24,368 nt of DNA, from positions 1-24,368 of the forward strand of contig CAJUQK010000029.1 in assembly GCA_910588205.1 (NCBI GenBank), written 5' to 3'. The position numbers were made by a program, and so were the translations under genes. Source of the DNA: an uncultured Eggerthellaceae bacterium (lineage in GTDB: Bacteria; Actinomycetota; Coriobacteriia; Coriobacteriales; Eggerthellaceae). Positions 1 through 6,586 of this stretch are shown here, in pieces. The notes under the pieces are model-generated. The model was given only the letters and a program-made list of their open reading frames with translations. It did no database searches and was not told the origin of the DNA. Each line of letters starts with the position of its first letter. The first letter of the stretch is position 1.

Positions 1-144
1 GGAGGCGACTGAACGATCCACAGCTATACTAGAGAGAACGGGCGGGTGGGGATCATCCCAATAGGATTCAGCGATCGCAGAACACGGCAGAAGACACAAG
101 GATAAGGCAGCGGCTAATATCGGGATGCAGATTCGTCTCAGCAT
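1..144 (-). CDS. N-terminus of a secreted protein (signal peptide plus Ig-like start), cut by the window edge
   Basis: Reading the minus strand from an ATG at 144 gives 48 codons without a stop, running off the window. The N-terminus starts MLRRICIPILAAALSLCLL, a classical signal peptide with a basic n-region and a hydrophobic core, and it ends in an AIA-ES signal peptidase I site near residues 23-25. The mature part contains PPVLSSIAVDRS, which resembles the opening strand of bacterial Ig-like surface domains (family knowledge, weak). A GTG two codons upstream is an alternative start. The Shine-Dalgarno is weak, but a promoter candidate lies at 181-209. The gene points away from the tail operon. 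It is probably an exported host protein, although a phage-carried cargo gene cannot be excluded. Function unknown. Confidence 0.7.
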   Translation of the reverse strand, partial: MLRRICIPILAAALSLCLLPCSAIAESYWDDPHPPVLSSIAVDRSVAS

Positions 145-180
145 GAGCACTCGCTTTATCGAAAAGGACTATCTGTCGCA

Positions 181-209
181 ATGATAGACCATGACCACAA
201 GTAGTTAAA
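181..209 (-). promoter_or_regulatory. Candidate promoter of the secreted-protein gene
   Basis: On the minus strand, TTTAAC (204-209) and TATCAT (181-186) are separated by 17 bases. The -10 matches the sigma-A consensus at five of six positions and the -35 at three of six. It lies about 37 bases upstream of the ATG at 144. This is an inference from motif and spacing only. Confidence 0.35.
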
Positions 210-210
210 C

Positions 211-223
211 GCATTGAAACAAG
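211..223 (+). repeat. 13-bp direct repeat, copy 1
   Basis: GCATTGAAACAAG occurs here and again, exactly and in the same orientation, at 528-540. The copies bracket most of the non-coding region ahead of the tail operon. Their role is unknown: a regulator-binding site, the scar of an insertion or deletion, or chance are all possible. Confidence 0.45.
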
Positions 224-390
224 AAAACTTTTCTTCCGTTCAAAAACCGTACATCGGCATTTGATTTAGGAGGTGAGTTAGAGCGCTGTAGTCTTGCTTC
301 CGTTTTGTTGCTGATACTCTAAAGACCCCCTCCCATCCCCCTTTCGCATTTGCTACAGTGTAGTCAGTCGAAAATGACATATGGGATAAG

Positions 391-419
391 AGGCCGTTCT
401 GAAAAGAGCGGCCTTTCTT
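391..419 (+). terminator. Rho-independent terminator-like hairpin
   Basis: AGGCCGTTCT pairs with AGAGCGGCCT (one G-U pair) across a GAAA tetraloop and is followed by TTCTT. The stem is ten base pairs, a strong intrinsic terminator shape. No plus-strand gene ends just upstream, so it may terminate a short leader or small RNA, or work as an attenuator ahead of the tail operon. It forms the core of the larger stem-loop at 374-433. Confidence 0.6.
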
Positions 420-434
420 GTATCCGGTGTCATA

Positions 435-450
435 TCTCTCAGTGGAGAGA
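435..450 (+). other. Perfect 6-bp hairpin or operator-like palindrome
   Basis: TCTCTC, loop AGTG, GAGAGA. It lies directly after the long stem-loop and about 48 bases before the first micro-ORF. It could be an operator or an RNA hairpin; no regulator is identifiable. Confidence 0.3.
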
Positions 451-497
451 CGACGCATCTTTCAATCAACGGTAGCGGATAGAAAAGGAGGAGCGAC

Positions 498-518
498 ATG
501 CCGAGCGGTCCGCCATGA
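498..518 (+). CDS. Six-residue leader peptide ORF
   Basis: A perfect AGGAGG at 486-491 sits six bases upstream of an ATG at 498. The ORF encodes MPSGPP and stops at 516-518. Its stop overlaps the ATG of the next micro-ORF in an ATGA arrangement, as in translational coupling. Such a strong ribosome site on a six-codon ORF suggests a leader peptide or the truncated start of a lost gene. Expression is unproven. Confidence 0.3.
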   Translation: MPSGPP

Positions 519-592
519 ATCATCAGAGCATTGAAACAAGTGAATACGTAGCTCAAATCAGAAGCGGCCTGTGGGCCGTTTTCATTTTCTAG
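515..592 (+). CDS. 25-residue micro-ORF reading through the attenuator-like hairpin
   Basis: The ATG at 515 overlaps the stop of the six-codon ORF, and the ORF ends with TAG at 590-592, which forms part of the TAGGAGG ribosome site of the tail tube gene. It begins MNHQSIETSE and ends in a hydrophobic LWAVFIF tail. The 3-prime half is the terminator-like hairpin at 561-589, so a translating ribosome would melt that hairpin. This geometry fits translational attenuation or coupling, but the ORF may also be fortuitous. There is no homology I recognise. Confidence 0.25.
   Translation: MNHQSIETSEYVAQIRSGLWAVFIF
528..540 (+). repeat. 13-bp direct repeat, copy 2
   Basis: This is an exact copy of the repeat at 211-223, 317 bases downstream, located inside the 25-codon micro-ORF that precedes the tail tube gene. 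No third copy was seen near the right end of the cluster. Confidence 0.45.
561..589 (+). terminator. Terminator or attenuator hairpin just upstream of tail tube gene
   Basis: CGGCC (565-569), loop TGTG, GGCCG (574-578) is extended outward by weaker A-T and G-U pairs and followed by the T-rich run TTTTCATTTT. The arms are the same GCGGCCT and GGCCGTT blocks as in the hairpin at 391-414, in swapped order, so cross-pairing between the two hairpins is possible. Confidence 0.45.
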
Positions 593-600
593 GAGGAATC

Positions 601-1227
601 ATGGAGAATATCCAAAATGTATTCGTAGGAACCCCTAAGGCTGGCGGCGCTATTTGGAGTAAGGCATACGACGGCGTTGTACCGACGGATGCGATCGCTC
701 CTCTCGGTCAGGAGTATGAAGGGCACGGATATATTTCCGAGGATGGCATTGCGAATGAAGTTGAGACAGAGACTGAGGATCTTAAGGCTTATGGCGGCCG
801 TGTGGTCAAGACTGTTCAGACGTCTCGCAAGGAAACATATAAGTTCACGCCCATAGAGACCAATGCCCGCACACTCAAAGACCAATATGGTGATGATAAT
901 GTGACCGTGAACGCTCAAGGGAATCTCCGAGCCGTTCACAACGCTAAATTGCGTCCCGCCCGAACGTTCGTCATTGAGACCGTGCTGTCTGAGAATAAGG
1001 TGCAGCGTGATGTCATTCCCCTTGGCCGCATCACAGAGGTTGGCGAGAAGAAATACGCCAGCGGGTCAGCTCTTGCCAGTGAGATCACGGTGACTTGTGA
1101 AGAGGATGCACAGGGAAATACTGCGTATACCTATGTGGCTGAGATCGAAGCCGGTTCCCCTGACGTTGCTTCAGAGCCGCTAAACGTTCAGGGTGCGGGA
1201 AATGGAGTAACCGATGACAGCGAATAA
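601..1227 (+). CDS. Phage major tail (tail tube) protein
   Basis: A protein of 208 residues beginning MENIQNVFVGTPKAGGAIW. The N-terminal pattern of a short strand, KxGGAI, a PTDA segment, GYISEDG and a later QTSRKETYKFT strand matches siphovirus tail tube proteins common in actinobacterial and Firmicutes prophages (family recognition from memory). It would polymerise as stacked hexameric rings around the tape measure. ATG 601 was chosen because AGGAGG lies at 591-596; a longer reading from GTG 571 would start inside the hairpin. It is the first structural gene of the operon and overlaps the next by 14 bases. Head-tail connector genes, the usual upstream neighbours, are missing. Confidence 0.85.
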   Translation: MENIQNVFVGTPKAGGAIWSKAYDGVVPTDAIAPLGQEYEGHGYISEDGIANEVETETEDLKAYGGRVVKTVQTSRKETYKFTPIETNARTLKDQYGDDNVTVNAQGNLRAVHNAKLRPARTFVIETVLSENKVQRDVIPLGRITEVGEKKYASGSALASEITVTCEEDAQGNTAYTYVAEIEAGSPDVASEPLNVQGAGNGVTDDSE

Positions 1228-1501
1228 GCGCACGCATTTCACTGTCACTGTCAAGGGTATTACGTTGAAGATCCCGAAAGACGTCACTGATGACATCGAA
1301 GTGGTGGAGTTGTTAGGCGCGATCCAAGATGGGGATATCTTCTCCTTCCCTAAGCTTGCCCGTCGCATGTTCGGCGAAGAAGGATATCTAAAGGTCAAAG
1401 AGACTCTTGCAGGAGAAGATGGACGAACGCGCATAACAGATGTGTTCGACTTCTTCACAGAGACGTTCATTGCTTGCGATGCCCTTGCGGCAAAAAACTG
1501 A
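1214..1501 (+). CDS. Tail assembly chaperone, short form (gpG-like)
   Basis: A protein of 95 residues beginning MTANKRTHFTVTVKGITLKI, with GGAG six bases upstream of its ATG. Position (between tail tube and tape measure), size and the frameshift site at its end identify it as the lambda gpG analogue, which coats the tape measure protein during tail assembly. Its stop (TGA, 1499-1501) directly follows the slippery heptamer A AAA AAC, so most ribosomes should make this short form and a minority the longer fusion. No enzyme motif is visible. The call rests mainly on context and is strong for that reason. Confidence 0.8.
   Translation: MTANKRTHFTVTVKGITLKIPKDVTDDIEVVELLGAIQDGDIFSFPKLARRMFGEEGYLKVKETLAGEDGRTRITDVFDFFTETFIACDALAAKN
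1492..1498 (+). promoter_or_regulatory. Programmed -1 ribosomal frameshift site (A AAA AAC)
   Basis: In-frame codons are gca aaa aac tga, so the heptamer A AAA AAC is in the exact X XXY YYZ register and the zero-frame stop follows at once. A small stem, TCTGG (1502-1506) with CCGGA (1511-1515), lies three bases downstream. That is a short spacer, so its stimulatory role is doubtful. The downstream -1 frame encodes the expected chaperone extension. Confidence 0.85.
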
Positions 1502-1845
1502 TCTGGCTTTCCGGAATCTGGAGGAACTATCCTAGCGAGCTGCGTGCCGACCTGCAACGGTATTACGGTATCTGCCTTGACGCGGTAGGCATCTCGGTAA
1601 GCGTGCTGCATGTGGCGGCGCTTGTGCGATGCCTTCCGCTTGGATCATGCGTTCTTGAGCGTCTTGACCCTAGAGCGCGGTATACGGAAACCGATTGGCT
1701 GCTCCTTGGGATCCTCAACTCGATCCGAACGAAGCCCATCAACCCATTTGAAAACCAAGAGAAGCAGAAGCCCGTCGCCTTGTCGGCGGAGAGGATGGGG
1801 GATCTGCTCTCAAAGCCTAGGAAGGAGGTGAAGGATGTCGACTGA
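1498..1845 (+). CDS. Tail assembly chaperone, -1 frameshift extension (gpT-like)
   Basis: The reading frame is -1 relative to the upstream chaperone and open from the slippery site to the TGA at 1843-1845. It adds 115 residues to give a 210-residue fusion (1214-1498 joined to 1498-1845). The extension contains LSGIWRNYPSELRADLQRYY and a later LLLGILNSI helix, resembling the C-terminal parts of siphovirus chaperones. An ATG at 1474 could open the frame independently, but it lacks a good ribosome site and lies inside the upstream gene, so the frameshift product is preferred. The end overlaps the tape measure start by 11 bases. In lambda the equivalent gpGT recruits tail tube subunits to the tape measure. 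Confidence 0.75.
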   Translation: MIWLSGIWRNYPSELRADLQRYYGICLDAVGISVSVLHVAALVRCLPLGSCVLERLDPRARYTETDWLLLGILNSIRTKPINPFENQEKQKPVALSAERMGDLLSKPRKEVKDVD

Positions 1846-3826
1846 TCTTGCGAGTGCCTATATCGCACTCGCATCAACAGCTGAAAACGCTCAGAAGAGC
1901 ATCCAACGCTTATCGAATATGGATCTTTCCTTTTTTGCAGTATTCTCTACTGGTGCCCAGTCGGCGGAAACCGCCTTAATGGAGTTGAGTACGTCGCTCA
2001 ACTCCACGTCATCTGCGATGAATGGTTTTGTGGCCAGATTAGGGAGCTCGACGGTTGCGGCTATTGCTGCTTTTAGCAAAAGCGTAGCAGTCTCTATCGT
2101 GCCAAAAGGAGTTTCAGAGAAGCTCGACTCACTCACTCTTAAGATAGGGACATCTCTGCTTCGAATGAAAGGAACAATGAGCGGAGCCCTTGAAGGTGTG
2201 AAGCAGTCTATCGTATCGAAGGTTCCTGGATGGGTGCAGGTGTTGGGGGAATCTGCAAGGAATGCTGCCCAGGCATTCAGCTCAAAGTTCAATATCTCGA
2301 AACATGCAGAAAGCGTAAGCACTGGATCATCGAGAGCCTTTGCCAAAATAAGATCCGCAGCATCAACGCTGGGTGACGCCTTCAAGTCAGCAGGGACGGG
2401 TATCTGGTCTTTGACCGGCCCTCTTCGCGCATCCATGGGTGAGATGATGCAAACAGGATCGTCTGCTGCTGTTTTGGGTGCGAATGTCAAACAGGCCTGT
2501 AATGAGTCTATGCAGCAGATGATGACATTCATAACGAATCTGCCCGTGGTGGTTCAGAGCCTTGCGATGATGCTGCCCCAAATGGTCCAGCAGGTCACCG
2601 CTGCTATTCCAGCCTTTGTAAGCGCATTAAGCTATGCGATGGGTTCGATCATGAGCGTTATTCCAATGCTTCTGCCGCAAGTCATACAGGGCCTAACTGA
2701 ACTGCTCATCCAGCTGGTTCCCTTGATGGTTACCCTTGCTCCTTTTTTGGTGCAGGCGGGTTTGCAGCTGTTTACAGGGCTTATTCAGGCATTGGACCAG
2801 GTCATGTTGGTGCTTTTGCCAACGTTGCCTGGGTTGCTCACGAATATCTGCAATGTGCTCATCGAGAATCTTCCGTTACTCCTAACAGCTGCCATTCAGT
2901 TGTTCACGAGCCTCATCAATGGATTTACGCAAATGGTGCCTGTATTGATACCGCTGCTGCCGCAGATGATCCTTTCGATATGCACTACGCTCATTGAGAA
3001 TCTACCTTTATTGCTCGACGCGGCTCTGACCTTGTTCATGGCATTGGTAACGGCATTTATCAATATGCTTCCCGCTCTTATAGAGATGCTGCCAACGCTT
3101 ATCGTGCAAGTGACGGGGAAGCTGCTTGAATTCATGCCTCGGCTGCTTGAGGCTGGAAGAACTCTCTTCATGAAGATATGTGAGGCTATACCCATGATCT
3201 TCGCATCTTTGGGCACAGCCTTATGGGGGTTGCTGCAGAGCATCCCACCTAAGATCATAGAATTCGCCCCCCAGATCGCTAACGCTGCTTTTGACATGAT
3301 TGCTGGGATGGTCAATGGCATCAAAGATGTCGCAGGTTGGATCATCGACGCCATCGGAGGTTTGTGCGGCGATGTCCTTGGGGCCATCAAGGGGTTCTTT
3401 GGGATTGCGTCACCCTCGCGGGTGATGCGGAAGATGTTCAATCACGTGGGTGAGGGCATGGTGCTTGGGTTGGGTGATCAAGCCGGGCATCTTGCTGATG
3501 AGATGCGGAGCATGCTCAACGGGGCGGAAGCGGTCGCTTCTGGTTTTGCCCCTGATCTGAATCTCGGCATGCTCAATGAGCAGAACTCAGGGCTTGGCGG
3601 TAGTGGAGTGCCTGCAGCCTATGCTGCTGTAGCTGCATCAGATTCTATCTTGACATCTGACGAGAGCGCTCGGTCATTGATGAGGGCTCTCTCGGTGCAG
3701 AACGCAGGCGTGTCAGGCGTATCTATCCATGACTGCACATTCGTAGTGCGCAAAGAGAGCGATATAGACGCCATAGCCGGTGAGCTGTACCAGATGATCG
3801 GCCGTGAAACGAGGGGGCGGTTATGA
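1835..3826 (+). CDS. Tail tape measure protein
   Basis: A protein of 663 residues with AAGGAGG six bases before its ATG. Residues 1-230 are Ser/Ala-rich and helical. Residues about 230-500 are strongly hydrophobic, with a tandem 44-residue repeat visible from QLFTGLI at 311, QLFTSLI at 355, TLFMALV at 399 and TLFMKIC at 443. The C-terminal IASPSRVMRKMFNHVGEGM (524-542) is the typical tape-measure signature. By the usual rule of about 0.15 nm per residue it would specify a tail near 100 nm. It sets tail length, sits inside the tube and may be ejected into the target membrane. It overlaps the next gene by four bases (ATGA). Confidence 0.9.
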   Translation: MSTDLASAYIALASTAENAQKSIQRLSNMDLSFFAVFSTGAQSAETALMELSTSLNSTSSAMNGFVARLGSSTVAAIAAFSKSVAVSIVPKGVSEKLDSLTLKIGTSLLRMKGTMSGALEGVKQSIVSKVPGWVQVLGESARNAAQAFSSKFNISKHAESVSTGSSRAFAKIRSAASTLGDAFKSAGTGIWSLTGPLRASMGEMMQTGSSAAVLGANVKQACNESMQQMMTFITNLPVVVQSLAMMLPQMVQQVTAAIPAFVSALSYAMGSIMSVIPMLLPQVIQGLTELLIQLVPLMVTLAPFLVQAGLQLFTGLIQALDQVMLVLLPTLPGLLTNICNVLIENLPLLLTAAIQLFTSLINGFTQMVPVLIPLLPQMILSICTTLIENLPLLLDAALTLFMALVTAFINMLPALIEMLPTLIVQVTGKLLEFMPRLLEAGRTLFMKICEAIPMIFASLGTALWGLLQSIPPKIIEFAPQIANAAFDMIAGMVNGIKDVAGWIIDAIGGLCGDVLGAIKGFFGIASPSRVMRKMFNHVGEGMVLGLGDQAGHLADEMRSMLNGAEAVASGFAPDLNLGMLNEQNSGLGGSGVPAAYAAVAASDSILTSDESARSLMRALSVQNAGVSGVSIHDCTFVVRKESDIDAIAGELYQMIGRETRGRL

Positions 3827-4551
3827 AGCTTGAATGTGCTTACGGAGATGTGATGCTGACAGAGCTCTGGAGTGTAACGGATATCGTTCGTCCGATAGCG
3901 CCGAAGACTGTCAATACAGAAAGCCCTACAGGAAGTGACGGTGTTGTTCTCATGGGGGTTCAGTATGGATCCTATGAGATATCTCTGACCGTGTGGGCGC
4001 ATGTGCCCTATATGGAACAAGCGCCAGAGATCGCCCATATAGCCCACGTATTCGATGCGCGAAAACCACAACAGCTTTGGTTCTCAGATGAGCTCGATCG
4101 CTATCGCATGGCTATCCCTCAAGGCAGTCCCGAAGTGACCCGGTATATAGATGCGGTATCAGTGAAGGTGTCTCTTTTAGTACCAGAACCCGCCATGTAT
4201 GGTCATCATGCGTCTGTAACCGTCCCCTCTGGCAGCAGCGTGGAGGTTAAGGTAGGAGGAACCTATCCTACGCAGCCTAAGATCGTTGCTGGATCCGCCG
4301 TTCGTTCTCCGTCGTCTTTGGTATGGGGCGTTCGGTTGGATCAGGGAGATGTGCTCAAGGTTCCCCTCGCGTTTTCTACAGCTCGCAGGATAGAGATTGA
4401 TTGCAAGGAGCGGGAATGCCGCATTGCGAATGCCCCCGCACTTCCTACATTGGATTCCGATTGGTTCAACCTTACACCAGGCCTGCACACATTGACGAAT
4501 CATCAAGGTTCAGGTGCTTGCACCATTGAATGGGACGAGAGGTGGTTATAG
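3823..4551 (+). CDS. Distal tail protein (Dit-like)
   Basis: A protein of 242 residues starting MKLECAYGDVMLTELWSVTD. The position immediately after the tape measure and before the Tal-like protein, the length, and an all-beta N-terminal half with a second beta-rich domain (about 125-242) fit siphovirus Dit proteins (Gp19.1 type). Dit forms the hexameric hub that ends the tail tube and carries the baseplate. Its ATG overlaps the tape measure stop, implying coupled translation. There are no catalytic motifs. Identification is by context and fold impression, not by a diagnostic residue. Confidence 0.7.
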   Translation: MKLECAYGDVMLTELWSVTDIVRPIAPKTVNTESPTGSDGVVLMGVQYGSYEISLTVWAHVPYMEQAPEIAHIAHVFDARKPQQLWFSDELDRYRMAIPQGSPEVTRYIDAVSVKVSLLVPEPAMYGHHASVTVPSGSSVEVKVGGTYPTQPKIVAGSAVRSPSSLVWGVRLDQGDVLKVPLAFSTARRIEIDCKERECRIANAPALPTLDSDWFNLTPGLHTLTNHQGSGACTIEWDERWL

Positions 4552-6063
4552 ATGGAGGAAGTGGCACGGTTCATCATTTACTCACCAGCGGATACATTCA
4601 TACAAGAACTGTCGCAGTCGGATGTGTTCGCAGCTACTCGCACGGAAGAACTCAATGGTCAAAACTCGCTGGAGTTGATAACGTCTATCATTTTGCATCG
4701 TGAACAGCGGGTGCTTGTTCATGATGCAGCAGGTGTGTGGCGTGAATATGTCGTTATCGGAGTGGATGAAGCCCATGAGGCGGCTGAGCGGGCTATTGGC
4801 ACCTACTACTGCGAGTGGTCGCTCCAGCATGATCTGCAGCAGCTTGCTGTAGAGAACAAGCAACCGGGCTTCTCGGGTTCCAAGGTGACCGCGTCAAGCG
4901 CTCTACGGTCTTTGATAACAGGAACCGCTTCCAAGCGATGGGGTGTAGGTACCGTTACGGTGGCTACGACCGGTGGCGCTTCTTTCCACCACGAGAGTGC
5001 GTGGGAGGCGTTGTCTGACTTGGTGAAGGAATGGGGCGGAGAAGTAGCATCCGAAATAGACGTTGATTCCCAAGGTGTTATCACGCGCAAGGTCTCTCTC
5101 CTGACTCATAGGGGTTCTTTGGAAGCTACGCGCCGCTTCGATTTCGGGCGTGATCTCAAAAGCATCAAGCGCAAGGTATCAGAGGATCCGCTCTACTGTC
5201 GCATTATCCCGCTTGGTAAGGGAGAGGATCTGAATGGTGACGGCAAGGGCTATGGCAGTTGCATCACCATTTCCTCCGTGAACGGTGGAAAAAACTATCT
5301 GGAGAATATTGAGGCAACAAAGGCGTTTCGTTTGCCAGATGGGTCAGGGGGATATGATTATCCAACCCTATACGTGAAAGAAGAGTCCATAGAGGATCCG
5401 TCTGAGCTTTTGGCCTGGGGTCGTGAGCATTTGGATGATTATACGGTCCCTAAGGTCACCTACGAGGGATCTGTGATCCAGTTCGCGGAAGCGGGTATGG
5501 ATATCAAGGGTCTTGCTTTGGGTGATGAGACCCAATGCGTGGACAAATGTTTCCATGAAGATGCGCCTCTGCGTGTTTCCGGGCGTGTGGTGAAGCTGGT
5601 AGTGGACGAGCTTGCCCCACGCGATGCGAAGGTCACGTTGGGATATCTTCAAGAAGGGTTCAACGCTCTAGTTGATGGGATGCTTTCAGGCCTCAAGACA
5701 AGTGTGTCAGGGTTGCGTGAAACGGTAAAGGGCATCAATGGCGGCACCTTGTCTACTGCTGATTACCTGAACCGCTTGGTTGATCGCCTGAACAAGGAGA
5801 TCAATGCTACGGGTGGGTACACCTACATCAAGCCTGGCGACGGCATTTGGGTCTATGACAAGGCTGAGGATCAGAATCCCACTCAAGTGGTACGGATCAA
5901 GGGCGGCTCCATTTCCATTGCAGGTAAGAAGAAAGCGAATGGAGAATGGGACTGGAAGCAGGTGATAACCGGGAAGGATGGGATCTTAGCTTCTGCCGTT
6001 ACCGCAGCTGAGCTAAAGCCGGACGCATTCAGAGTGCAAATGGTACAAGCTACTGGGATTTAG
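4552..6063 (+). CDS. Tal-like tail-tip protein (tail endopeptidase family), frameshifted near its C-terminus
   Basis: A protein of 503 residues starting directly after the Dit stop, with a purine-rich ribosome site. The N-terminal 350 residues resemble the tail-associated hub domain of prophage Tal and endopeptidase-type minor structural proteins. The segment GGYTYIKPGDGIWVYDKAED, followed by VVRIKGGSISIAG, is characteristic of the middle of these proteins (memory of family). The ORF ends abruptly after DAFRVQMVQATGI. Restoring one A to the AAA at 6038-6040 lets it continue as FRVQNGTSYWDLDSGEVV, the common tail-protein motif, into the next ORF, giving about 675 residues. As read, the protein therefore lacks its C-terminal part, either by mutation or by a homopolymer sequencing error. 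Confidence 0.8.
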   Translation: MEEVARFIIYSPADTFIQELSQSDVFAATRTEELNGQNSLELITSIILHREQRVLVHDAAGVWREYVVIGVDEAHEAAERAIGTYYCEWSLQHDLQQLAVENKQPGFSGSKVTASSALRSLITGTASKRWGVGTVTVATTGGASFHHESAWEALSDLVKEWGGEVASEIDVDSQGVITRKVSLLTHRGSLEATRRFDFGRDLKSIKRKVSEDPLYCRIIPLGKGEDLNGDGKGYGSCITISSVNGGKNYLENIEATKAFRLPDGSGGYDYPTLYVKEESIEDPSELLAWGREHLDDYTVPKVTYEGSVIQFAEAGMDIKGLALGDETQCVDKCFHEDAPLRVSGRVVKLVVDELAPRDAKVTLGYLQEGFNALVDGMLSGLKTSVSGLRETVKGINGGTLSTADYLNRLVDRLNKEINATGGYTYIKPGDGIWVYDKAEDQNPTQVVRIKGGSISIAGKKKANGEWDWKQVITGKDGILASAVTAAELKPDAFRVQMVQATGI

Positions 6064-6074
6064 ATTCAGGGGAA

Positions 6075-6578
6075 GTGGTCACGAAAGATGCACACCTCAA
6101 TGGTCTGTTTGTTAGTTATGGAGATACGCCAACCCGGATTTACGACGCAGTGACTTCCAAGTTTGTGTATTGGTGGCCTGCTGTTTTTTGTGAGGACGGA
6201 CAAATCTATTTCAGAGGTGCAACGAGTGCAAATGGAACTATCCGGCCTGATAATTCCCAATACATTCATACGTCGGGTTCGCTTCTTGGGGCAGACCGAG
6301 ACAGTGTGACGATTACCGCTCCGCGCGAGATAAGATTAGAGGTTGAATCAGATCATAACTCACTGGATTTTTCATTGCATAGAACTTCGCCTAATCAAGG
6401 TTCTCCTGCTACTTGTCATGCTTCGCTGTCAAGCGAATCTGTACTTATCATGGGCGATTACCTTAGTTTTCATTATCTAAAAAACCTATACATATCGAAT
6501 GATCAGCATATAGGTGGGTACGGCTTTACTGGAACCAAGAATGGATGCTCTTTTATCCATGGAGTTTGCGTTGGCTAG
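6075..6578 (+). CDS. C-terminal fragment of the Tal-like tail protein, out of frame
   Basis: The ORF is open from GTG 6075, but the frame is already open upstream and reads SANGTSYWDLDSGEV across the end of the preceding gene. GTG 6075 has only AGGGG two bases away, a poor ribosome site, so this is best read as the separated C-terminus of the tail protein and not as an independent gene. It is beta-rich, contains SVTITAPREIRLEVE, and ends FIHGVCVG, like other phage tail proteins ending in F-x-N/D-G-x-x-V. Its TAG forms part of the AGGAGG of the next gene. If the shift is real, the fragment may be untranslated or made by rare -1 slippage; no strong slippery heptamer is present at the junction. 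Confidence 0.6.
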   Translation: MVTKDAHLNGLFVSYGDTPTRIYDAVTSKFVYWWPAVFCEDGQIYFRGATSANGTIRPDNSQYIHTSGSLLGADRDSVTITAPREIRLEVESDHNSLDFSLHRTSPNQGSPATCHASLSSESVLIMGDYLSFHYLKNLYISNDQHIGGYGFTGTKNGCSFIHGVCVG

Positions 6579-6586
6579 GAGGCCTC

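Larger units (their letters stand above)
145..600. other. Structured non-coding region between secreted-protein gene and tail operon
   Basis: About 456 bases hold no convincing gene longer than 25 codons on either strand. The contents are a minus-strand promoter candidate, a 13-bp direct repeat (211-223 and 528-540), a long interrupted stem-loop with a terminator core (374-433), a perfect TCTCTC/GAGAGA hairpin (435-450), two coupled micro-ORFs (498-592) and a second terminator-like hairpin (561-589). An isolated AGGAGG near 269 is followed within nine bases by a stop and serves no visible gene. I could not identify a convincing plus-strand promoter. In an ordinary siphophage this position would hold head-tail connector genes, so its emptiness is informative. 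Confidence 0.6.

Noticed and set aside
211..540. ATTGAAAC strings resembling the end of type I CRISPR repeats
   Set aside because: Only two copies 317 bases apart, 13 bp long, with no regular spacers and no cas genes.
240..556. Minus-strand ORFs of 67-72 codons in the non-coding region
   Set aside because: No ribosome sites, unlike any known protein, and they run through the hairpins. They look fortuitous.
1..600. LexA/SOS-type operator for the tail operon
   Set aside because: I looked for GAAC-N4-GTTC-like palindromes and found none.
1474..1845. Independent gene starting at ATG 1474
   Set aside because: No good ribosome site and it lies inside the upstream chaperone. The slippery site explains the frame better.
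6020..6075. Programmed -1 frameshift joining the two tail-tip ORFs
   Set aside because: No X XXY YYZ heptamer at the junction; a one-base deletion explains it more simply.
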